A DNA stretch of 64,000 nucleotides from Alviniconcha marisindica. Its lineage: Eukaryota; Mollusca; Gastropoda; Provannidae. Made by a program: the position numbers and the translations under genes. The DNA lies in NCBI GenBank assembly GCA_018857735.1, contig JABMCL010003549.1:251001-315000 (forward strand), in the 5' to 3' direction. Below, one piece after another: positions 21,845 to 33,589 of the stretch. Each line of letters opens with the position of its first letter. Position 1 is the first letter of the stretch. Under the pieces are notes generated by a model, which saw only the letters and a program-made list of their open reading frames with translations, did no database searches and was not told where the DNA came from.

Positions 21845-22780
21845 GGCGTGGAAGTCACCACACCCAGCTGTTCAGTGTGAACATGCCTGTACCCCACTGT
21901 TCACTGTGAACACGACTGCACCCAGCTGTTCAGTGTGAACATGCCTGCACTCAGCTGTTCAGTGTGAACATGACTGCACCCAGCTGTTCAGTGTGAACAT
22001 GCCTGCACCCAGCTGTTCAGTGTGAACATGCCTGCACCCAGCTGTTCAGTGTGCAGCTGTTCATTGTGAACATGCCTGCACCCAGCTGTTCATTGTGAAC
22101 ATGCCTGCACCCAGCTGTTCAGTGTGCAGCTGTTCATTGTGAACATGCCTGCACCCAGGTGTTCAGTGTGAACATGCCTGCATCCAGCTGTTCAGTGTGA
22201 ACATGCCTGCACCCAGCTGTTCAGTGTGAACATGACTGCACCCAGCTGTTCAGTGTGAACATGCCTGCATCCAGCTGTTCAGTGTGAACATGCCTGCACC
22301 CAGCTGTTCAGTGTGAACATGCCTGCACCCAGCTGTTCAGTGTGAACATGACTGCCCCCAGCTGTTCAGTGTGAACATGCCTGCATCCAGCTGTTCAGTG
22401 TGAACATGCCTGCATCCAGCTGTTCAAATGTGAACATGGCTGCCCCCAGCTGTTCAGTGTGAACATGACTGCACCCAGCTGTTCAATGTGAACATGACTG
22501 CACCCAGCTGTTCAGTGTGAACATGACTGCACCCAGCTGTTCATTGTGAACATACCTGCACCCAGCTGTTCAGTGTGAACATGTCTGCACCCAGCTGTTC
22601 AATGTGAACATGGCTGCCCCCAGCTGTTCAGTGTGAACATGACTGCACCCAGCTGTTCAGTGTGAACATGACTGCATCCAGCTGTTCAATGTGAACATGA
22701 CTGCACCCAGCTGTTCAGTGTGAACATGACTGCACCCAGCTGTTCAATGTGAACATGACTGCACCCAGCTGTGCCAGTGA
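21845..22780. repeat. 29-bp tandem repeat, about 31 copies
   Basis: The unit contains cacccagctgttcagtgtg and aacatgcctg. Each unit carries the E-box hexamer CAGCTG. Variants (tgcc/tgac/tggc, cccag/tccag) are mixed. Confidence 0.93.
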
Positions 22781-23639
22781 TCAGCACAAACAGTCAAGAA
22801 CTGAACACCACAGGTGAACTCTAGGAATGAAGTAGGAATGGACACTGTCAGTGCATAGTTTATTTGCGAACATCAGATCCTGTTCTGGAAACTGGCTTGA
22901 CCTTGCATCAATGCGTTGCTGTGGATTCAGACAGAAGACAGATCTATTGGGGAGGGGTTCAAATCTTGGCTTTGTTGCACCTTTCTTCCAATGCCAGACA
23001 AAGTTACAGCACTGCACAAACAAACACTTCCATAGTCCAACCATCAAATGCTGGCACAAGATGATGCTACAGAATCATTTTACTAACACAAAAACAAGTC
23101 CAATGGTAACGTAAGAGGTAATGCAGAGTACTATCCCCTTCCTTCCAAAAGCAAACAAAATGCATGTGTGTGTGCACACACTCACACATGCGTGTGTGCG
23201 CACACACACACAAAAGAGTGCATATTCCTGATCATCAAACTGATCTGAAGATTGCACTGCTGCATCAGACTTGAGTGGTGATCTGGACAGAATGGTAATG
23301 ATTCTATGCTAAGGAAAAAAGAAGCTGGCAATAGAATTACACAATTCTGTTTATTACCACAGCCCGGCAAAAAAGCTACCATAGGAGGAAAAATCCCAAC
23401 ATTGAGTGGAATAAACTTACAACTTGTCTGAGGCCAATCACGATACCTTTTATTTACCCCCCCCCCCCCAGCCTGAAAATTAATAAAAATACAAGGATAG
23501 TTTAATGCAGCCATTTAACCCAAAAAGATAAACCAACAACCCTTCTGGAATGGACCCTCTCCATAGGAATGACTAAAAACAGACACATCACTTCTTCAGC
23601 CACTGTAAGCTCTAGTCTGTTAAAAATCAATGTCTGAAA
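22781..23639. other. Unique sequence
   Basis: It contains a complement AATAAA at 22859-22864, CA/TG tracts at 23163-23210 and a (C)n run at 23457-23469. No gene was recognised. Confidence 0.5.
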
Positions 23640-23720
23640 CTCACGAAAACAACGCTCTGTCATTTGGCCTGGCAGTACTGTCATTTGGCCTGGCAGTACT
23701 GTCATTTGGCCTGGCAGTAC
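23640..23720. repeat. 21-bp tandem repeat, 3-4 copies
   Basis: Units of gtcatttggcctggcagtact type. Confidence 0.85.
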
Positions 23721-23894
23721 GTGCCCATGATGTCATGAGCAAGGCCAGCATCTGCAGGAGAACAGTACGGCAGGTCAGGAGACATTGTTCTGCTCTTCGT
23801 TGGTAAGGAGCAACGCAGCATGGCTGTGTGCCAAGGAGCTCGGCTCTGCAGCAAAAAAGAAGCTCCACCGCCAAAATATTGACCAATAGCCCTA

Positions 23895-24040
23895 CAATGC
23901 GTGCCAACGCGTATGTGTGTACATTTTCTGTCTCATGTACAAAGCGTGCCAATGGAGATGTGTACATTTTCTGTGTCTCATGTACAAAGCATGCCATTGG
24001 AGATGTTTGTACATTTTCTATGTCTCATGTCAACAGGACT
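23895..24040. repeat. About 50-bp tandem repeat, 3 copies
   Basis: Units share tgtgtacattttctgt and catgtacaaagc with gccaatggagatg or gccattggagatg. Confidence 0.8.
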
Positions 24041-24074
24041 CTTTGCTTGGGGTTCCCTTTAAGTTTATGGTAAA

Positions 24075-24495
24075 TTTTATCCAACGGGTATTCTTTTTCA
24101 ATGAGTTCTAGTCTACAACCAAAACATTTCATCCAAAGGTTATTCTTTTTTATTGAGTTCTAGTCTACAACCAAAACATTTCATCCAAAGGGTATTCTTT
24201 TTCAATGAATTCTAGTCTACAACCAAAACATTTCATCCAAAGGATATTCTTTTTCAACAAGTTCTAGTCTACATTTTATTCAAAGGGTATTCTTTTTCAA
24301 CAAGTTCTAGTCTACATTTCATTCAAAGGGTTTTCTTTTTCAACAAGTTCTAGTCTACATTTTATTCAAAGGGTATTCTTTTTCAATGAGTTCTAGTCTA
24401 CATTTCATTCAAAGGGTATTCTTTATCAACGAGTTCTACTCTACATTTCATCCAAAGGGTATTCTTTTGCAATGAGTTCTAGTCTACAGCCAAAA
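24075..24495. repeat. About 45-bp tandem repeat, about 9 copies
   Basis: Units contain gggtattctttttcaa, gagttctagtctac and catttcatccaaa. Two unit lengths occur, with and without aaccaaaa. Confidence 0.88.
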
Positions 24496-24819
24496 CAGAC
24501 TGAATGAAGCCATTTTTACAAAAAACGAAAGTAACTAGAGATCATCAGCTGGCATATATTTTAAACCGTCCAATGAAAAATATACACCAATCCAAAACAA
24601 ATCAAAAAAAGAACACAAAAGTGTAACAAAAAGGAGAACTAACTATATGGGCAAAACCCCAGCGTGTTTTGTGCTGAAGTGTGGAAAAACAGCAACGAAT
24701 ACTATTTCCATGAAAGGGGTGGGGTGTCAGTTTAATTTGAACAAAGCACCAAATCTGTCATGATTTTTTTTTACTCACTCTTACCCTCCTGGGTTTGTTG
24801 AAACAGGCTTTCTGACTTC

Positions 24820-26862
24820 TACAATATGACTGGCAGGCAATGGAAAACCCAGACGCCAGCCTTCAAACTGCCTAAAATCACACAGGGTACGATATGACTG
24901 GCAGGCAATGGAAAACCCAGACGCAAGCCTTCAAACTGCCTGAAATCACACAGGGTACGATATGACTGGCAGGCAATGGAAAACCCAGACGCAAGCCTTC
25001 AAACTGCCTTAAATCACACAGGGTACGATATGACTGGCAGGCAATGGAAAACCCAGACGCAAGCCTTCAAACTGCCTTAAATCACACAGGGTACGATATG
25101 ACTGGCAGGCAATGGAAAACCCAGACGCAAGCCTTCAAACTGCCTGAAATCACACAGGGTACGATATGACTGGCAGGCAATGGAAAACCCAGACGCAAGC
25201 CTTCAAACTGCCTAAAATCACACAGGGTACGATATGACTGGCAGGCAATGGAAAACCCAGACGCCAGCCTTCAAACTGCCTAAAATCACACAGGGTACGA
25301 TATGACTGGCAGGCAATGGAAAACCCAGACGCAAGCCTTCAAACTGCCTGAAATCACACAGGGTACGATATGACTGGCAGGCAATGGAAAACCCAGACGC
25401 AAGCCTTCAAACTGCCTTAAATCACACAGGGTACGATATGACTGGCAGGCAATGGAAAACCCAGACGCAAACCTTCAAACTGCCTTAAATCACACAGGGT
25501 ACGATATGACTGGCAGGCAATGGAAAACCCAGACGCAAGCCTTCAAACTGCCTGAAATCACACAGGGTACGATATGACTGGCAGGCAATGGAAAACCCAG
25601 ACGCAAGCCTTCAAACTGCCTAAAATCACACAGGGTACGATATGACTGGCAGGCAATGGAAAACCCAGACGCACAGCCTTCAAACTGCCTTAAATCACAC
25701 AGGGTACGATATGACTGGCAGGCAATGGAAAACCCAGACGCAAGCCTTCAAACTGCCTGAAATCACACAGGGTACGATATGACTGGCAGGCAATGGAAAA
25801 CCCAGACGCAAGCCTTCAAACTGCCTGAAATCACACAGGGTACGATATGACTGGCAGGCAATGGAAAACCCAGACGCAAGCCTTCAAACTGCCTGAAATC
25901 ACACAGGGTACGATATGACTGGCAGGCAATGGAAAACCCAGACGCAAGCCTTCAAACTGCCTGAAATCACACAGGGTACGATATGACTGGCAGGCAATGG
26001 AAAACCCAGACGCAGCCTTCAAACTGCCTGAAATCACACAGGGTACGATATGACTGGCAGGCAATGGAAAACCCAGACGCAAACCTTCAAACTGCCTGAA
26101 ATCACACAGGGTACGATATGACTGGCAGGCAATGGAAAACCCAGACGCAAGCCTTCAAACTGCCTGAAATCACACAGGGTACGATATGACTGGCAGGCAA
26201 TGGAAAACCCAGACGCCAGCCTTCAAACTGCCTTAAATCACACAGGGTACGATATGACTGGCAGGCAATGGAAAACCCAGACGCAAACCTTCAAACTGCC
26301 TTGAAATCACACAGGGTACGATATGACTGGCAGGCAATGGAAAACCCAGACGCAAGCCTTCAAACTGCCTGAAATCACACAGGGTACGATATGACTGGCA
26401 GGCAATGGAAAACCCAGACGCCAGCCTTCAAACTGCCTTAAATCACACAGGGTACGATATGACTGGCAGGCAATGGAAAACCCAGACGCCAGCCTTCAAA
26501 CTGCCTAAAATCACACAGGGTACGATATGACTGGCAGGCAATGGAAAACCCAGACGCCAGCCTTCAAACTGCCTGAAATCACACAGGGTACGATATGACT
26601 GGCAGGCAATGGAAAACCCAGACGCAAGCCTTCAAACTGCCTGAAATCACACAGGGTACGATATGACTGGCAGGCAATGGAAAACCCAGACGCCAGCCTT
26701 CAAACTGCCTAAATCACACAGGGTACGATATGACTGGCAGGCAATGGAAAACCCAGACGCCAGCCTTCAAACTGCCTAAAATCACACAGGGTACGATATG
26801 ACTGGCAGGCAATGGAAAACCCAGACGCCAGCCTTCAAACTGCCTAAAATCACACAGGGTAC
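24820..26862. repeat. 68-bp satellite-like array, 30 copies
   Basis: The unit runs tacgatatgactggcaggca, atggaaaacccagacgcaag, ccttcaaactgcctgaaatc, acacaggg. Copies differ mainly at two sites (gcaag/gccag/gcaaa and ctgaaa/cttaaa/ctaaaa). Copies 1-6 and 7-12 show the same order of variants. Confidence 0.96.
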
Positions 26863-26889
26863 GTCTGTGTTGGACCTCACCTGCCTGCT

Positions 26890-27519
26890 ATGAACTTTGT
26901 TAGCAACGTCCGACTTTGTAAACAATACATGCATGTGACATCATCTTTCAACTTTGTTAGCAATGTCCGACTTTGTAAACAATACATGCATGTGACATCA
27001 TCTTTCAACTTTGTTAGCAACGTCCGACTTTGTAAACAATACATGCATGTGACATCATCTTTCAACTTTGTTAGCAACGTCCGACTTTGTAAACAATACA
27101 TGCATGTGACATCATCTTTCAACTTTGTTAGCAACGTCCGACTTTGTAAACAATACATGCATGTGACATCATCTTTCAACTTTGTTAGCAACGTCCGACT
27201 TTGTAAACAATACATGCATGTGACATCATCTTTCAACTTTGTTAGCAATGTCCGACTTTGTAAACAATACATGCATGTGACATCATCTTTCAACTTTGTT
27301 AGCAACGTCCGACTTTGTAAACAATACATGCATGTGACATCATCTTTCAACTTTGTTAGCAACGTCCGACTTTGTAAACAATACATGCATGTGACATCAT
27401 CTTTCAACTTTGTTAGCAACGTCCGACTTTGTAAACAATACATGCATGTGACATCATCTTTCAACTTTGTTAGCAACGTCCGACTTTGTAAACAATACAT
27501 GCATGTGACATCATCTTTC
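26890..27519. repeat. 57-bp tandem array, 11 near-identical copies
   Basis: The unit contains aactttgttagcaacgtccg, actttgtaaacaatacatgc and atgtgacatcatctttc. It includes the palindrome ACATGCATGT. Because 57 is a multiple of 3 and the unit lacks stops in one frame on each strand, long open frames of a 19-residue repeat appear on both strands. No coding support exists. Confidence 0.96.
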
Positions 27520-28550
27520 AGCAACAATTTGTGTAACTCAAACAGTGAACAGAAGCATTGATAATTTGTGTTCTAAAAAATCTTTTCACTCAAAACCATC
27601 TGGTCAAAAGCTTATCCTATCGGTTGAATTATCAGCTGACATGACTATTTGTCAAACTTACAAAATTTTGTCAAACAATGTTGAAAAACAAACAATTCAA
27701 TGAATTAACCTTTCAAATGACAGTATGTCAAAATGACATATATCTAGAATAGCTGTTTGGCACGTAAAATGTCTGTTAAAAAAACAATTCACATGATGGC
27801 TATACTTCAAAACACAGCATTTCCACGTTAGGCCACCTGAACAAAATGTCAATTCAACATACAGTCATTTAACTCCATGTCTTTCAATATTATTATGTAA
27901 TTATGTCGTTCAATACATTGTTACTTAAGTGATCACACAAATGTCTATGCAAACAAAAGTGATACGTCATGTCACCACCTAAGAATAATAATATTCATAC
28001 TTCCACACTGCACTGTTGTTCCTTTGATCACGACCTAAAGTTCACATCAAGGAAACACTGAGGAACTCGGCCATAGAACTGTCCAATTTCAGCAACACCA
28101 AACACCAAATACTATGTCAAACTTGTGCTACATGTATATAGTCAACATCACAGCCACTGTTGTACTTTCTACAAAAATGTTGTACAAATGCACAGGAATT
28201 TCTTATATTCCATTCAAAAATGCACACAAATGGAAAATCCTCTCATTCTGAGTCGCAAAAATAAGAAAAGCAAAAATGCTGTTGACTCGCATACACCATG
28301 CCGATACATATCCAAACAAACATGTTTTGATTTTTAGTTTTTTGGTACTGGTGATAAAATATCAATTTTCAGTATATTATTTAGGGCAATGCTACACCAC
28401 TCAAAAGACATATTCCTCAAAACTGATTTGTCCAACAGAGAGAAGAGATCAAAAGAAAAAAAGAAAAAAGAAAAATCCCCCCTTTTCTTCACACAACTGA
28501 TTTGAAAATTGGACCTGTGGGTCATGACTTGTGGATCTGCCACAGCGCAT
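27520..28550. other. AT-rich unique sequence
   Basis: It follows the 57-bp array. Nothing recognisable as gene, RNA or mobile element. Confidence 0.5.
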
Positions 28551-28554
28551 CATT

Positions 28555-28715
28555 ACGGAGGTAACAGCGTCACCAGTCATTATTGAAGTAACATTCACAG
28601 CATCACCTGTCATTATTGAAGTAACATTCACAGCATCACCTGTCATTATTGAAGTAACAATATCACCTGTCATTATGGATGCAACAGCATCACCTGTCAT
28701 TTTGGATTAACAGCA
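28555..28715. repeat. About 33-bp tandem repeat, 5 copies
   Basis: Units of cattattgaagtaacattca and cagcatcacctgt, some shortened. Confidence 0.82.
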
Positions 28716-29531
28716 TCTCCCATCACTGATGGCCTGAGGCAAATCAGTGACTTAAAACCAGTGTGGTATTTTTTAATGGTTTTTAATTTAATCTTCTCTA
28801 CATACTGGGAAGAAGAAGAAAAAAAGTTTGAGAATGCTGGGTCCTTTAAAGTGCCATAATGTCATTTTGCTTTCTCAAACAATCCCACAAACCTTCACAG
28901 TCATCAAAAAAGCACTTTTCCAGAATTCAATCCAAGTGTGAAATAAGACCAAAGTCACTGAAACTGAAACATTTGAGCTGACTGTCACCATTGCCCACCT
29001 TAAAGCATCAGGACTGGACAGAGCAACAGTTACTGTCGCAAGCTCAAACTTCTCAAGCTAGCCACAAACAGGCAGAAGAACAAACACACACATGAGCAGC
29101 TAAATAATCACACGATACATACATAAAAAAACACGTTTGTTAGCAGCTGGATTTGAATGTCCTGTCAACCACAGAGTTGCCTAATACTCATCAAATACTG
29201 TCATAAGTCAATACACACGTTAAAACTCTTCTCCTTACGTAAATCCATACCCAAGTCAGGCCTACAGACTCAGTCCAAACACCAACACAAAGTAGGAAGC
29301 CCCAGACCACTGACCACAGAAAACGTGTATGTGCGGATGAGACATGACGGACATAAAACGTGTATGTGCAGATGAGACGTGACGGACCTGCACACCCGGG
29401 CTAAATGCGAGATCAGTGCTGTCAAGGAATACAACATCTAGTCCATAACTTCTCTCTGAAATAAAATAAAGAAATCTAAAACAAGAATGACTGCTAGCAT
29501 TCTAAAATAAGATCCAAAAACATTAAAAAAA

Positions 29532-29605
29532 TCAAAAGAACACTTATTTATTATGACACAGACAACATGTGTTGTCTGTGTCATAATAAATAAGCGTTCT
29601 TTTGA
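29532..29605. repeat. Near-perfect palindrome, 36-bp arms, 2-bp loop
   Basis: The left arm 29532-29567 and right arm 29570-29605 match as inverted repeats at 35 of 36 bases (one A/G difference) around a TG. It lies in AT-rich unique DNA. Confidence 0.95.
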
Positions 29606-29809
29606 ATCTTTGAATGATTCTTCTGAAGCGTTCTTTTGAAGTTTCTTTTGAATCTTTTATGTGTTTGGATCTTCTCTCTGAAAGAAAAAAAAGAAAGAAT
29701 TGTCATCACATGTACTGTAATATCATTTTCACAACCTCACATATATTCACCACTTGTGCCACATTGGCCTTCGTTGTACATTGTAAGGTGGCGATTGCAC
29801 AGGTGAAAC

Positions 29810-30085
29810 GTGTTCAGTGTGTTTATGATAAAATCTGTTCAGTATTTATGCGAGAAATCTGTTTAGTGTTTATGATAAAACCTGTTCAGTATTTATGACA
29901 GAAATCTGTTTAGTGTTTATAATAGAACCTGTTTGGTACTTATGATGAAACCTGTTTAATATGTCATGGAAACCAGTTCATTCTGTTGAAAATCTATTGA
30001 ATATTTACGATGAAAATCTCTTAAATATTTATAATGAAAACTGTTCAGTATTTATAATTTATGTCTGAAACCTATTCATCATACA
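29810..30085. repeat. Diverged about 24-bp repeat
   Basis: Units of type cctgttcagtatttatgatgaaaa recur about 11 times with much variation; shown here as gttcagtatttatgat. Confidence 0.8.
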
Positions 30086-30689
30086 TGATGAACTTGTGAA
30101 GATTTTGTGATGGAGACCTGTTCAGTGCTAACAATGAAATATGCCCAGAAGACAGCACTTTTGTTGTGGAAAAACTTGAAGGAGGCAAATCGCCAAAGGT
30201 CAGTTTTGATTTGAGAATGTTGGAAGCAATGTCTTGCCCCCCCCCCCCCAAAAACAACAACAAAAAACACACAAAAAAAACACAACAACACCCATAACAA
30301 CATTAGTTTCACACTTTTAACAGTAGTTTCTCAAAGAGCTTTCAGCCATGATTTGGCGCCAACAGACACAGTAACACCCAAGGATTTAAAGTGCAGTTTA
30401 CTACCTTGAGGCTCAAATCCTTGAAACATCACAGTTGGTAATCAGACATGGATAAGAGAGCTAGGCTACAAAAGGACAATTGCTCCATGCGGTCTGACTC
30501 ACAAGTTCCAATACAGCTGAGGCAGGAGCCAATTTTTTCTTCTCATAATGATGTCAACCATTTAGAAGGGGGAAAAAAACAAAGAAAAAACAACAACACA
30601 CACACACAAACCAAACCAACCACAACAACAAAAAACCGAAGAAGACAACTGTGCCCAATAAGTCAGTTTAAGCAGAAAGCGTTTGGGAC

Positions 30690-31012
30690 AGAATGAGACG
30701 TAGAAACCAATCGTGCCAGACGTCTGTTGAGGAGGATAACTTTCTTTGGGGATGTGTGAACCTAATGATTTTTTATTTGAGAGTTTTTACGTTTTGGTTC
30801 GACACAGAGAAAGCACTATTCCAGGTAATTTTGGGTTTGCTATTACTAAGTATTAGTGTACGCAGATTGAGAGAAAGGGGGCGTATGTCTAAGAGTGTGT
30901 ATGTGCGTGTGGTTCGTGACTTAGAATTACTGAGATATGTTCTTCTTTGCGTGATCGAACGACAGCTCTAATTTCCCACTGGGATTAATAAAGTATATTG
31001 TTATTGTTAGGG
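30690..31012 (+). mobile_element. Possible 3' end of a non-LTR retroelement
   Basis: The segment ends with atttcccactgggattaata and aagtatattg. A TTTCCC...GGGATTAATAAAGT ending is familiar from invertebrate and fish LINE/SINE 3' tails. No reverse-transcriptase frame is visible, so only a 3' fragment is suggested. Confidence 0.35.
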
Positions 31013-31754
31013 TCAGACCTGCGAAGACAAGATGGCTGCAAACAGCAGAATTATTTTGTCTTAACAGAGACTTTTCACCACAGAACTAACACTACAAGGC
31101 AAGCATACAGCATGAATGTTAGGATGACCTAGTTCTAAAAAGACTTTTTGCTGTACTCAAAGACTCAACTTGAGAGGTACCCATGCAGGAGGCAATGTGT
31201 CTGAAGATGGAGGGAGACAAAAGCCTGCTGTTTACACAGTGGTGCACGTGACACAAAACATTCCTTAATGTTACGTCATTTGCTGCAACATAAAAAATTC
31301 ACTGACAGGCTTCTCAGCACCGACCATTCAAACCACGCGTCGGACGTATTATGTGGTGGTTACTGATTCAGGTCAGTTCTCTATTTTCTTGTAATCACAT
31401 TTCTCTGAAAGTGTACATGTACAAGACAGGTACACATGCTGGTATTCCTATTTTCGATAAACAGGCTAGTGAGAGATGTGCTGTAGAACCTTGGTATCCC
31501 GGCCCTCATTTGGCTGATTCAAAATGTATCAACCAAACGAATGCAAACTGCAGAATTTACTGGACAAAGAAGAGTTATAGTTAGCAGAACGGCAGCAAAA
31601 TCCCACTCTGCACCAAGTTTCCAGCACTCTGAGCCCTTCATTTGCCAGAAATCTCAAAATATTTCAACAGCAAATCTGCAATGTTCACTATTCATCAGAA
31701 CAGCAAATCTGCAATGTTAACTGTTCACCAGTTTGAGCTCAGCTGGTTCCACTA
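31013..31754. other. Unique sequence
   Basis: No gene, RNA or repeat was recognised. Confidence 0.5.
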
Positions 31755-33003
31755 CTCCTACACCTTTACATACACTGTTCACTCTTTAACAGGTTGTCTC
31801 TTACTGTACGCTACACCCTTTACATACACTGTTCACTCTTTAACAGGTTGTCTCTTACTGTATGCTGCACCCTTTACATACACTGTTCACTCTTTAACAG
31901 GTTGTCTCTTACTGTACGCTACACCCTTTACATACACTGTTCACTCTTTAACAGGTTGTCTCTTACTGTACGCTACACCCTTTACATACACTGTTCACTC
32001 TTTAACAGGTTGTCTCTTACTGTACGCTACACCCTTTACATACACTGTTCACTCTTTAACAGGTTGTCTCTTACTGTACGCTACACCCTTTACATACACT
32101 GTTCACTCTTTAACAGGTTGTCTCTTACTGTACGCTACACCCTTTACATACACTGTTCACTCTTTAACAGGTTGTCTCTTACTGTACGCTACACCCTTTA
32201 CATACACTGTTCACTCTTTAACAGGTTGTCTCTTACTGTACGCTACACCCTTTACATACACTGTTCACTCTTTAACAGGTTGTCTCTTACTGTACGCTAC
32301 ACCCTTTACATACACACTGTTCACTCTTTAACAGGTTGTCTCTTACTGTACGCTACACCCTTTACATACACTGTTCACTCTTTAACAGGTTGTCTCTTAC
32401 TGTACGCTACACCCTTTACATACACACTGTTCACTCTTTAACAGGTTGTCTCTTACTGTACGCTACACCCTTTACATACACTGTTCACTCTTTAACAGGT
32501 TGTCTCTTACTGTACGCTACACCCTTTACATACACACTGTTCACTCTTTAACAGGTTGTCTCTCACAGTATGCTAACCATTTACAAACACTATTCACTCT
32601 TTAACAGTTTGTCTCTCACTGTATGCTAACCATTTACATACACTGTTCACTCTTTAACAGGTTGTCTCTCACTGTATGCTAGCCATTTACACACACTGTT
32701 CACTCTTTAACAGCTTGTCTCTCACAGTATGCTAGCCATTTACATACACTGTTCACTCTTTAACAGTTTGTCTCTCACTGTATGCTAACCATTTACATAC
32801 ACTGTTCACTCTTTAACAGTTTGTCTCTCACTGTATATGCTAACCATTTACACACACTGTTCACTCTTTAACAGCTTGTCTCTCACAGTATGCTAACCAT
32901 TTACACACACTGTTCACTCTTTAACAGCTTGTCTCTCACTATATATGCTAACCATTTACACACACTGTTCACTCTTTAACAGTTTGTCTCTTACTGTATG
33001 TTG
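31755..33003. repeat. 54-bp tandem array, about 23 copies, with young and old halves
   Basis: The unit contains tacactgttcactctttaac, aggttgtctcttactgtacg and ctacacccttta. The first 14-15 copies are almost identical. From about 32560 the copies are diverged and lack part of the unit (ctaaccatttaca). A 2-bp insertion (tacacactg) recurs near 32311, 32421 and 32531, every second unit. Confidence 0.95.
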
Positions 33004-33283
33004 GCCACATCTGTAGGCCAGTGGGTCATCTTTTGCCTGAGCAAAAAAAAGAAGAGAAAAGAAGCAGATTTAGATGTTTGCACTCAATATTGCCCTTTTC
33101 GTTTGCCTCAACATATTAGTTACCCTTCCTTAAATCAAGATCATTTTCTGGCTTGACATGCACGGAAAGCAAACACACACTCTCTAACACAGCAATTATC
33201 AAATGGATCGAAACAGACAAAAAACTTGAGATCAAGTGAAAACATTTACACACCACAAACTGTCCATGGAGGCTACAGAAGAA

Positions 33284-33284
<1 letters not shown>

Positions 33285-33362
<78 letters not shown>
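33285..33362. repeat. (GA)n microsatellite
   Basis: A GA run with one interruption (gaagag). Confidence 0.95.
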
Positions 33363-33589
33363 ATTTGTTCCCTTTGCTAGCTCCAGTTACTGTTGAAATG
33401 CTATGACCTCAAAACTGGGCCAAGACCACTCAAATAAGTAGTGACAGGTAGAGATCAATACAGGCCATCATGCAAAACTGGCAAGATTTTGATATAAAGA
33501 ACTGACAAGAGATGTCAGTACTGTGACTGCTTCTTTCTGTTTTCCTTGGACAGCTGAACTTGATCTATGTTTTGTGCAGCATGCTTTGC

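Noticed and set aside
24820..27519. Possible CRISPR array because of many direct repeats
   Set aside because: Repeats are head-to-tail without unique spacers, there are no cas genes, and the DNA is animal.
30072..31012. A coding LINE fragment
   Set aside because: Only the terminal tail-like sequence is seen; no reverse transcriptase or endonuclease motifs in any frame.
31642..32551. A repeat protein of 18-residue units
   Set aside because: Open in two + frames only because the unit is 54 bp; the homogeneous array shows no codon-like variation and flanks lack gene signals.
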